DNA of 64,000 bases from an uncultured Polaribacter sp. Its GTDB lineage: Bacteria; Bacteroidota; Bacteroidia; Flavobacteriales; Flavobacteriaceae. The stretch covers positions 186,001-250,000 of the forward strand of contig NZ_CANMUE010000001.1 of the NCBI RefSeq assembly GCF_947500975.1, given 5' to 3'. This document shows positions 1 to 6,674 of this stretch, piece by piece. Both the position numbers and the translations under genes were made by a program. How positions within the stretch are numbered: position 1 is the stretch's first letter; every line of letters starts with the position of its first letter. Under the pieces are notes generated by a model. It made no database searches and was not told the origin of the DNA. It worked only from the letters and a program-made list of their open reading frames with translations.

Positions 1-1
1 T

Positions 2-709
2 TATGTTTCTTTTGGAAAAGAATCTGCAAAAGGGAAAAAAGAAGGAGATTTAAAAGAGTTTTGGCATTTTGGTCAATATGTAGATGATAACTCTAAATAT
101 GCAAATGAATATCCTAAAAATGTTAATGTAGAAGAATTACCAAAATTTAATGAAGTAGGTAAACAAACCTATAAAATGCTAGAAAAAACAGCCAAATATG
201 TATTACGATCTTTGGCCTTACATTTAGATTTAGAAGAAACCTATTTTGATAACTATATCAAAAACGGAAATAGTATTTTAAGACCTATTCATTATCCGCC
301 TATTAAAACAGAACCAAAAGGTGCTGAAAGAGCTGCTGCCCATGGAGATATCAATTTAATTACTCTTTTAATGGGGGCTCAAGGAAAAGGGTTACAAGTT
401 CAAAATCATAAAGGAGATTGGATTGACGCTGTTGCAGAACCTGATGAATTAATGATAAATGTTGGAGATATGTTATCACGTCACAGTAATAATAAATTAA
501 AATCTACGATTCATAGAGTAACAAATCCGCCAAAAGAAATGTGGGGAACCTCACGTTATTCTATTCCATTTTTTATGCATCCAATTTCTGATATGAAACT
601 AGACGTATTAGAAAATTGTATTGATGAAAATAACCCAAAACAGTTTGATAATATTACAGCTGGTGAGTTTTTAGATGAACGATTAAAAGAATTAGGTTTA
701 AAAAAATAA
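2..709 (+). CDS. Isopenicillin N synthase-type 2OG-Fe(II) oxygenase, 5' end cut by window
   Basis: The reading frame is open from base 2, so the N-terminal part lies outside the window; 235 residues are visible. The protein belongs to the 2-oxoglutarate/Fe(II) oxygenase superfamily, IPNS-like branch. The iron-binding facial triad is readable: HGD (His and Asp, visible residues about 114 and 116) and a distal His in 'STIHRVTNP' (about 171). The following RYS (about 185-187) matches the R-x-S motif that binds the carboxylate of the co-substrate. The core is therefore complete and probably active. The substrate cannot be told from sequence; bacterial relatives hydroxylate or desaturate small molecules. 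The stop is one base before the next start, so it is probably co-transcribed with the SUI1-type gene. Confidence 0.85.
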   Translation, partial: YVSFGKESAKGKKEGDLKEFWHFGQYVDDNSKYANEYPKNVNVEELPKFNEVGKQTYKMLEKTAKYVLRSLALHLDLEETYFDNYIKNGNSILRPIHYPPIKTEPKGAERAAAHGDINLITLLMGAQGKGLQVQNHKGDWIDAVAEPDELMINVGDMLSRHSNNKLKSTIHRVTNPPKEMWGTSRYSIPFFMHPISDMKLDVLENCIDENNPKQFDNITAGEFLDERLKELGLKK

Positions 710-710
710 A

Positions 711-1034
711 ATGGACTTCAGAGATCAATTAAAAAATTTATTTCCAGAACATAAAGAATCAGTAGAACCTGTAAAAGAAAAATCTAATATTTGGTTACAA
801 GATGATCCAATAATTTGTAAGTACGAAAAAAGAAAAGGGAAACCAATTACTATTTTGGAAGGCTATTCTGGAGCTACATCAGACTTTAAAATTTTAGCAA
901 AAGAAATAAAAACTAAATTATCTGTTGGTGGTAGTTTTAAAGACGATAAAATTATTATTCAAGGTGATTTTAGAGATAAAATTATGGCAATGTTAAAAGA
1001 AAAAGGATTTAATGTAAAAAGAGTTGGTGGCTAG
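711..1034 (+). CDS. SUI1/eIF1-like translation factor (YciH type)
   Basis: A 107-residue protein with a C-terminal SUI1 fold from about residue 35 onward. The stretch 'KRKGKPITILEGY' followed by 'SVGGSFKDDKIIIQGD' and the end 'KGFNVKRVGG' are typical of the bacterial YciH group, related to eukaryotic eIF1, which helps reject poor start codons. The N-terminal 30 residues are charged and family-variable. The ATG lies one base after the stop of the oxygenase gene, suggesting a shared transcript. The length is normal for the family. The exact role in bacteria is poorly established; assignment is by family resemblance. Confidence 0.88.
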   Translation: MDFRDQLKNLFPEHKESVEPVKEKSNIWLQDDPIICKYEKRKGKPITILEGYSGATSDFKILAKEIKTKLSVGGSFKDDKIIIQGDFRDKIMAMLKEKGFNVKRVGG

Positions 1035-1084
1035 TTATCAACACTTAAAAATAAAAAATTAAAATAAACGTTTGTTATTTTAAT

Positions 1085-2026
1085 ATGGCGAGGATATTAC
1101 ACATTACAAATGGAGATAGTACAACCAACTATCTTAACAAACTAAAGTTTTCCGGCGATTTTATTACTTGGAGAGAAATGCTTTGTGAAGGTAAAACTAC
1201 CACAGATGTAGGTAGTGAAACCTTTTGGAAAAACAGATTTTATTTTTTTAAAACCTCTTACAATATAAGCAAACAAAAATTTATAGATTACACTTTAAAG
1301 GAATACAGAAATCTATGTAACCAAAAATCAAATGATGAAATTGTTTTATGGTTTGAACATGATTTGTTTTGCCAAATTAACATGTTAGCTGTAATTAGTT
1401 GGTTAAAGCGTTTCAGAAAAGGATATCACATTTCTTTAGTTTGTAGTGGAAATATAAAGGGCTCAGAAAGAAGAGTAGGTTTATCTGAATTAGATAACAA
1501 TCAAATAAATGAGCACTTTAAAAACAGAGTTACTCTAACACAAGATGATATTGAATATGGAGATTATATATGGCAACTGTATTGTTCAAATACTCCACTT
1601 CGTTTAGAAACTGTCTATAATTTTAATCAAATATCGTCTTTTAAATATTTAGCAACTGCCATTGAAGCACATTTAAAAAGATTTCCTTCAATAAAAAATG
1701 GTTTAAGTTCAGTTGAAAATAACATTTTACAAACGGTAGAAAAACAACAACCAAAATCAAAGAATAAGCTAATAACAGAACTTTTAAAAACTGAAGAAGT
1801 TTATGGTTTTGGAGACCTACAATATGAAAATAAAATAAATAAACTTTCAAAATTATTTTCTTCATTTAATCCTATAAAATTAAATAAAATAGGAAAACAA
1901 GTCATAGAAAATCAAGTTAATTTTTATGGCCAATTAAGAAATGATAATTCATATCTTGGTGGTTCTAAAAAATATAGTTTTTTATATAATGATGATTCTA
2001 AAAAACTATTACAAATAACCTCTTAA
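1085..2026 (+). CDS. DUF1835 domain-containing protein
   Basis: A 313-residue soluble protein starting 'MARILHITNGDS', the usual opening of the DUF1835 family, with the conserved 'FITWREMLCEG' and 'IVLWFEHDLFCQ' segments in the first 110 residues. The function of this family is not known. The C-terminal part (about 180-313) is Lys/Asn rich and has no motif I recognise. An A/T-only inverted repeat (10-bp arms, 1058-1084) ends directly before the ATG and could fold over the start, although such stems are weak. Its stop is followed at once by the ATG of the nucleoside phosphorylase, so the two are almost certainly translated from one mRNA. Confidence 0.8.
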   Translation: MARILHITNGDSTTNYLNKLKFSGDFITWREMLCEGKTTTDVGSETFWKNRFYFFKTSYNISKQKFIDYTLKEYRNLCNQKSNDEIVLWFEHDLFCQINMLAVISWLKRFRKGYHISLVCSGNIKGSERRVGLSELDNNQINEHFKNRVTLTQDDIEYGDYIWQLYCSNTPLRLETVYNFNQISSFKYLATAIEAHLKRFPSIKNGLSSVENNILQTVEKQQPKSKNKLITELLKTEEVYGFGDLQYENKINKLSKLFSSFNPIKLNKIGKQVIENQVNFYGQLRNDNSYLGGSKKYSFLYNDDSKKLLQITS

Positions 2027-2896
2027 ATGCCAATAAAACAGTCTGAACTAATCTTAAATTCTGATGGAAGTATTTATCATTTGAATTTAAAACCAGAACA
2101 TATTGCTACAACAATTATTTTTGTAGGTGATCAAGATAGAGTTGATAAAGTTACTGACTACTTTGATTCTATTGAATTTACAACTCAAAAGCGTGAATTT
2201 AAAACAACAACAGGTTTTTATAAAAACACTAGAATTTCAGTTATTTCTACGGGTATTGGACCAGATAATATAGACATCGTTTTAAATGAATTAGACGCTT
2301 TAGTAAATATCGATTTTGAAACTAGAAAAATAAAAGATAAATTAACAAAACTTAATATTATAAGAATTGGCACCTCAGGTTCTTTACAAAAAGACATCCC
2401 TGTAGATAATTTTTTATTGAGTTCTCATGCTTTAGACATTAATGGCATGCTTCATTCTTATAAAGTTGATACAATTTCACATCCAGAAATAGAAGATGCA
2501 TTTGTAAAGCATACTAATTGGTGCTCTAAAAAAAGTTACCCTTTGATAATTTCTAATTCTGATAACTTATCAAACAAAATAGCTTCAGATAAAGTTTATC
2601 AAGGAATTACTGTAACTGCTGGAGGATTTTATGGCCCACAAGGTAGAGTTTTACGTTTAGCAATTCAAGATAAAGATTTAAATAAAAAAATTGATAGTTT
2701 TAATTTTAACGGAAATAAAATTACCAATTTAGAAATGGAAACTTCTGCTATATATGGTTTATCAAAACTTTTAGGACACAATGCAGTATCTATGAACGCC
2801 ATAATTGCCAATAGAGCAAATGGTACTTTTAGTAAAAACCCTAAGAAAGTTGTAGCAGATTTAATTAAATATACATTAAAAAAATTAGTTAATTAA
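2027..2896 (+). CDS. Nucleoside phosphorylase (PNP/UDP family)
   Basis: A 289-residue protein of the PNP_UDP phosphorylase superfamily, which splits or transfers the N-glycosidic bond of nucleosides. Recognisable parts are 'FVGDQDRVDKV' (phosphate-site glycine region near residue 33), 'ISTGIGPDNIDIVLNELD' (about 75-92), 'IIRIGTSGSLQ' (about 111) and the ribose-binding 'NLEMETSAIYGL' (about 236), with the characteristic M-E pair. It is closest in feel to uridine phosphorylase-like members. It sits between DUF1835 and a soluble binding-fold protein with zero intergenic bases on either side, so the three products probably act together, perhaps in salvage of a nucleoside-like compound (inference). 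Confidence 0.85.
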   Translation: MPIKQSELILNSDGSIYHLNLKPEHIATTIIFVGDQDRVDKVTDYFDSIEFTTQKREFKTTTGFYKNTRISVISTGIGPDNIDIVLNELDALVNIDFETRKIKDKLTKLNIIRIGTSGSLQKDIPVDNFLLSSHALDINGMLHSYKVDTISHPEIEDAFVKHTNWCSKKSYPLIISNSDNLSNKIASDKVYQGITVTAGGFYGPQGRVLRLAIQDKDLNKKIDSFNFNGNKITNLEMETSAIYGLSKLLGHNAVSMNAIIANRANGTFSKNPKKVVADLIKYTLKKLVN

Positions 2897-3751
2897 ATGA
2901 CAAATTTAAAAGTTGGAGGAGTTCCAGAGCATTTTAATTACCCTTGGTATCTTACACTAAAAAATAAAGAATATTCAAAACACAATATAAATCTTCGTTG
3001 GCAAGATTACCCTGGTGGAACAGGACAAATGTGCAAAGCATTAAGAGATGGATCAGTAGATATTGCCATTGTATTAACAGAAGGAATTATTAAAGATATT
3101 GCTGCAGGAAATCCATCTAAAATTGTACAAACATTTGTAAAAACCCCCTTAATTTGGGGAATTCATGTAGGCGCAAAATCAAAATTTAAGAAAATTGAAG
3201 ATTTAAAACATGCAACAATTGCTATAAGTAGATTTGGTTCAGGATCACATTTAATGGCAATTGTAAATGCCTACAACCAAGGTTGGAATGTAAAAAACTT
3301 AAAATTTAAAGTAATTGACAATTTACAAGGTGGTATTGATGCACTTACAAACGGCGAAGCAGATTATTTTATGTGGGAACATTTTACCACAAAACCTTTA
3401 GTTGACAATGGTACATTTAGAAGAATTGACGATTGCCCTACTCCATGGCCATGTTTTGTTGTTGCTGTTAGAAACGAAGTTTTAGAAAATAATTTTAATG
3501 AAGTAAAAAAAGTTTTAGACATTATAAACACAGAAACTAAAGACTTTAAAAGCATAAATAATATTGATAAAATTCTTGCTGAAAGATACGTGCAGCAACT
3601 AGAAGACATTCAAGAATGGCTAAAAATTACCGAATGGAATGACGGAAAACCAATAACAAAAAATATAGTAACACGAATTCAAAATAAAATGATTGCTTTT
3701 AACGTTATTGATGAGAAGAAAAATTCAGGTAAATTCATAAAAAATATGTAA
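2897..3751 (+). CDS. Soluble substrate-binding-fold (PBP2-like) protein without signal peptide
   Basis: A 284-residue protein with the type-2 periplasmic-binding fold of the TauA/SsuA/Thi5-like kind: 'VGGVPEHFNYPWYL' at the start, a ligand-pocket segment 'YPGGTGQMCKALRDGSVDIA' (about 37-56), 'IAISRFGSGSHLMA' (about 108-121) and 'GEADYFMWEHFT' (about 152-163). There is no signal peptide or lipobox, so it should stay in the cytoplasm and may be an enzyme or sensor, not a transporter component. It begins immediately after the stop of the nucleoside phosphorylase. Its last 109 bases (3642-3750) recur identically at 5542-5650, on the far side of the metallopeptidase gene. Confidence 0.75.
   Translation: MTNLKVGGVPEHFNYPWYLTLKNKEYSKHNINLRWQDYPGGTGQMCKALRDGSVDIAIVLTEGIIKDIAAGNPSKIVQTFVKTPLIWGIHVGAKSKFKKIEDLKHATIAISRFGSGSHLMAIVNAYNQGWNVKNLKFKVIDNLQGGIDALTNGEADYFMWEHFTTKPLVDNGTFRRIDDCPTPWPCFVVAVRNEVLENNFNEVKKVLDIINTETKDFKSINNIDKILAERYVQQLEDIQEWLKITEWNDGKPITKNIVTRIQNKMIAFNVIDEKKNSGKFIKNM
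3642..3750 (+). repeat. 109-bp exact direct repeat, copy 1 (3' end of PBP-fold gene)
   Basis: This segment is identical, base for base, to 5542-5650 (offset exactly 1900). It encodes the last 36 residues and runs into the stop codon of the binding-fold gene. Upstream of 3642 the two copies are recognisably similar for about 20 bases but differ at several positions; downstream of 3750 they diverge at once. Confidence 0.95.
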
Positions 3752-4493
3752 TTCTGAGTTTTTTAGTGCTTACGTATTTAATTCATTAAAATACCACTTT
3801 AACTTTTCTACAAAAAAAAACAATTTTAACTAAACATTTTTATATTGATTAAGTTCCAAACTAAGTAAATAAACATACTGAATACAAATCTTTATCAATC
3901 TATAAGTTTGATTTAAATATTATAATACCCAAATTAAAACATTATCAATTTAACTTACAAAACAAGAGGAAGTGTGTATTTTATTATGTACTTCCTATTC
4001 AAGAAAAGGTAAATACTAATAGATTTAAATAAAGTTTAATATGAAGGTTTTTTTTTAAACAAATTGACACTTATAAATAACAAATTATAATACCTTCTTT
4101 AATTTTATATATTTTTCTACCTAAAAATCTATTTTATTAATATCTAATATGCTGCTTGAAAAACTATTTCATAAATAAAACAAGTATTATTTAATCTTTA
4201 CTCTAACTATATCTGACATTATTAATATTTTTTTTTATAATTATAAAAAAATAAATATGTAATTGATTTCTTTTAATAAACTATAAATTAATAATAATAA
4301 TTTAATAATTAATTAATATTTATATCTGATTATATTAATTTTTACTAAAATTAAAAACATAATTATTCATGTGTTTTTAGTTAAATATTTAAACATATCG
4401 TATTTTTTTTTTAAAAATATTGAAATATTAATAATTATATACTATATTTGAAACAGTAAATTAATAATTTTCCCTTTTTAAAATTCTTTAACA
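3752..4493. other. 742-bp gene-free, extremely A/T-rich region
   Basis: No open frame of convincing length is present on either strand. The sequence is dominated by runs of A and T. The only structured element I see is an imperfect hairpin at 3967-3996 (AGGAAGT pairing with ACTTCCT around a 16-base loop) with no T-tract behind it. The promoter of the metallopeptidase gene lies at the right end. The region is part of the 1.8-kb segment bracketed by the 109-bp direct repeat. Confidence 0.8.
4420..4450 (+). promoter_or_regulatory. Promoter of the lipoprotein metallopeptidase gene
   Basis: TTG at 4420-4422 (-33) and TATATTTG at 4443-4450 (-7), 20 bases apart, fit the Bacteroidetes sigma-A promoter. 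The predicted leader is about 40 bases before the ATG at 4494. Confidence 0.6.
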
Positions 4494-5381
4494 ATGAAAA
4501 AATTTAAAATTTTATTTTTATTCCTATTAACAGTTTTTTTACAAAATTGTGACAACACAGACGAGTCTATTGATGCATTAGAAGATCCTACCACTCTTTC
4601 ACCAAGTGAAGTCATTAGTGAAGGTGCAAATGCAACCCCTTATCAATTTGATTCAGATTGGGGGGCTAACTCTTATTGGGCCAGTACTATTGTAAGTACC
4701 TATTGGACTAACATATTAAAAGGACATCACGCAAATGCTGCAAGTACTTTTGGTATTAGTGAACCTAGATTATATTTAATAGGAGGTTCAGGTTCAAATA
4801 ATGCTAAATCTTATCATGCTGGTTATGTACTATGGGGTGAACAGTTTTTAGATTTAGCTAACAACTATGGCACAACTGCCGTGGCTTATATAGCAGCTCA
4901 TGAAGTTGGACACCAAGTACAATTTCAAAATAATTACCCTTCAAAAAGATACCAAACTAATACAATTGAATTACAAGCAGATTGCTTTGCAGGATATTAT
5001 GTAAGACGTAAAGTAACAGCTAATTCAACTAATCATAGTAGAGCTGCTAACTTTGCTTATTCTATTGGTGAGAATATTACAAATGGTACACACGGTAGTA
5101 AAGGTCAAAGAAGAGCATCAACAAGAATTGGTCTATATTTAGGTAAGTGGAATTTAACTAATGCTCAAATAGATTACTATTTTGATAGATATTATGCTAA
5201 CTTAATATATCCTGGTACATTCAATAACTATTATGGTAAGGATAGTCAATTAACAAAAGTAGAAAAAGAAATTTTTGATTTCTTTTCAACTAAAACAGAA
5301 GAACTTAGTCGTATTTATAACGAAGAAATGTCTGACGAAGAATACTTCAAAGATTTAAAACTTGATCCAATACAGTCTTAA
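4494..5381 (+). CDS. Lipoprotein, neutral zinc metallopeptidase-like
   Basis: A 295-residue protein with a type II signal peptide: a hydrophobic run to 'FLQNC', lipid-modified Cys19, followed by Asp/Asn. The catalytic motif HEVGH (His136, Glu137, His140) is followed by 'ELQADCFAGYY' (about 159-169), whose Glu/Asp can provide the third zinc ligand. This spacing and the ELQADCFAG block resemble the YpfJ-type neutral zinc metallopeptidases (PF04228). It would act on the cell envelope, substrate unknown. It has its own promoter and a strong terminator and is the only gene inside the 1.8 kb enclosed by the 109-bp direct repeat, which suggests it arrived or was rearranged as a unit. Confidence 0.75.
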   Translation: MKKFKILFLFLLTVFLQNCDNTDESIDALEDPTTLSPSEVISEGANATPYQFDSDWGANSYWASTIVSTYWTNILKGHHANAASTFGISEPRLYLIGGSGSNNAKSYHAGYVLWGEQFLDLANNYGTTAVAYIAAHEVGHQVQFQNNYPSKRYQTNTIELQADCFAGYYVRRKVTANSTNHSRAANFAYSIGENITNGTHGSKGQRRASTRIGLYLGKWNLTNAQIDYYFDRYYANLIYPGTFNNYYGKDSQLTKVEKEIFDFFSTKTEELSRIYNEEMSDEEYFKDLKLDPIQS

Positions 5382-5431
5382 ACAAATAATTTAAACAAAT
5401 AACTAAATAATATAAATTATTAATTTACTTT

Positions 5432-5466
5432 AAAAGCACTTCAAAAAAGAAGTGCTTTTTTATTTT
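5432..5466 (+). terminator. Rho-independent terminator after the metallopeptidase gene
   Basis: AAAAGCACTTC (5432-5442) pairs with GAAGTGCTTTT (5449-5459) around an A-only loop and continues into a T-rich tract. Confidence 0.9.
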
Positions 5467-5510
5467 TTATATTATCTTTCCTAAATTAATTGAAAAAAAA
5501 ATTAGTATTT

Positions 5511-5657
5511 ATGAATTTATATAAAATTTCTAAATGGAAAAACGGAAAACCAATAACAAAAAATATAGTAACACGAATTCAAAATAAAATGATTGCTTTT
5601 AACGTTATTGATGAGAAGAAAAATTCAGGTAAATTCATAAAAAATATGTACATTTAG
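5511..5657 (+). pseudogene. Duplicated C-terminal fragment of the PBP-fold gene
   Basis: A 48-codon open frame starts at ATG 5511 and ends at TAG 5655-5657. Codons from 5541 on reproduce the C-terminus of the binding-fold protein in the same reading frame. The preceding residues 'YKISKW' align with 'LKITEW' of the full gene but differ in sequence, while the following 109 bases are identical. The fragment reads three codons past the position of the original stop because base 5651 is C instead of A. It lacks the ligand-binding fold and is best read as a relic of duplication or of a recombination at the gene end. No protein function is expected. Confidence 0.7.
5542..5650 (+). repeat. 109-bp exact direct repeat, copy 2
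   Basis: Identical to 3642-3750. Together the copies enclose 1791 bases holding the gene-free A/T-rich stretch, the lipoprotein metallopeptidase and its terminator. Confidence 0.95.
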
Positions 5658-5675
5658 ATCATAAAATTAAAAATA

Positions 5676-5813
5676 ATGAAAAAAGCAGTATTTATTGCAG
5701 TTTGTATATTAGGGATTATTTGTTTTTCATCATGTAGAAGCACTTCACAATCTTGTGGATTAGCAGATACTACAACCATCCAAACAACATTAAAACAAGT
5801 GGATTTAGTATAA
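5676..5813 (+). CDS. Small (45-residue) lipoprotein
   Basis: The frame encodes a hydrophobic N-terminus with Lys2-Lys3, then a lipobox 'CFSSC' with Cys20, and a short tail 'RSTSQSCGLA' rich in Ser/Thr and ending QVDLV. It is a complete short lipoprotein by signal sequence, too small for an enzyme. A perfect hairpin terminator follows 31 bases after the stop. I recognise the CGLAD-containing tail as a type seen in Flavobacteriia but know no function. A longer frame on the opposite strand here has no such features and is disregarded. Confidence 0.65.
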   Translation: MKKAVFIAVCILGIICFSSCRSTSQSCGLADTTTIQTTLKQVDLV

Positions 5814-5844
5814 ATAAATTTGTTTCTTAATTTCAAATTCAATG

Positions 5845-5871
5845 AATCCGCTAATAAGCGGATTTTTTTTT
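5845..5871 (+). terminator. Rho-independent terminator after the small lipoprotein gene
   Basis: AATCCGC (5845-5851) pairs with GCGGATT (5858-5864), followed by a run of T to 5871. Confidence 0.9.
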
Positions 5872-5974
5872 GAAGCTATTTCCTGCTTTCATTACTCGCT
5901 TTTTTTCATTCTTCAAAAAGAGCTCAAACAAGCCATTCAATCAGGGCTAAACCAACTTATAAGCTTATCTATTT

Positions 5975-6637
5975 TCACCAATTAACTTCTTTTTTATGAA
6001 TCGATTTCAAAAACGTATTTGTTTTAGAAAAATGCTTACTTCCAAACCAACCTCTCCAAGCACCTAAAGGAGATGGATGTGGAGCTGTAAAAATTATATG
6101 TCTATTTGTATCTATAAATTTAGATTTACTCTCAGCAAATTTTCCCCATAATAAAAAAACAACATTCTCTTTTTTATCAGAAATCAATTTAATTACAGCA
6201 TCAGTTAAAACTTCCCAACCTTGCTTTTGATGACTTCCGGCCTCATGTGCTCTAACAGTTAAAGTTGCATTTAATAATAAAACACCTTGTTTTGCCCATT
6301 TTTCTAAATTTCCACTCTCTGGATAATCGCTACCTAAATCTTCAGATATCTCTTTAAAAATATTTTTTAATGAAGGTGGATGCTTAATTCCATCCTTTAC
6401 AGAAAAACACAAACCATTTGCTTGATCTAAATTATGATAAGGGTCTTGCCCAATAATAACCACATTTAAATCATCAAAAGAACAAAAATTAAAGGCAGCA
6501 AAAATAGCAGACTCTTTAGGATAACATTCATGATTCTTATATTCTATATCTACAAAATCAATTAGTTTTTTAAAATATGGTTTTACAAATTCATTTTGTA
6601 AAATATTTTTCCAGCTATCAGCAATATTTACCTGCAT
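5975..6637 (-). CDS. ung: Uracil-DNA glycosylase (family 1)
   Basis: A 220-residue enzyme that removes uracil from DNA at the start of base-excision repair. The water-activating motif GQDPYH is at residues 63-68 (Asp65), the uracil-pocket Phe lies in 'GLCFSV' (about 75-80), and the DNA-intercalating loop 'HPSPLGAWRGWFG' is at 187-199 with catalytic His187. Length and motif order are those of complete family-1 Ung. It is transcribed away from mutS2, with only 37 bases between the two starts, so two DNA-repair genes share a compact divergent control region. Confidence 0.97.
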   Translation of the reverse strand: MQVNIADSWKNILQNEFVKPYFKKLIDFVDIEYKNHECYPKESAIFAAFNFCSFDDLNVVIIGQDPYHNLDQANGLCFSVKDGIKHPPSLKNIFKEISEDLGSDYPESGNLEKWAKQGVLLLNATLTVRAHEAGSHQKQGWEVLTDAVIKLISDKKENVVFLLWGKFAESKSKFIDTNRHIIFTAPHPSPLGAWRGWFGSKHFSKTNTFLKSIHKKEVNW

Positions 6638-6644
6638 AGTTTAG

Positions 6645-6652
6645 TATTTTTG
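6645..6652 (+). promoter_or_regulatory. -7 element of the mutS2 promoter
   Basis: TATTTTTG fits TAnnTTTG and lies 22 bases before the TTG start at 6675, supporting that start. I see no good TTG at the -33 position. Confidence 0.4.
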
Positions 6653-6674
6653 TAGAGATTTCAAAGATAGTATT

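Noticed and set aside
3752..4493. A/T-rich stretch considered as a replication origin
   Set aside because: No cluster of DnaA-box-like 9-mers was recognised and no dnaA, dnaN or parAB genes are nearby.
5654..5842. Open frame on the minus strand opposite the small lipoprotein gene
   Set aside because: It has no family resemblance and overlaps a convincing signal peptide plus terminator on the plus strand.
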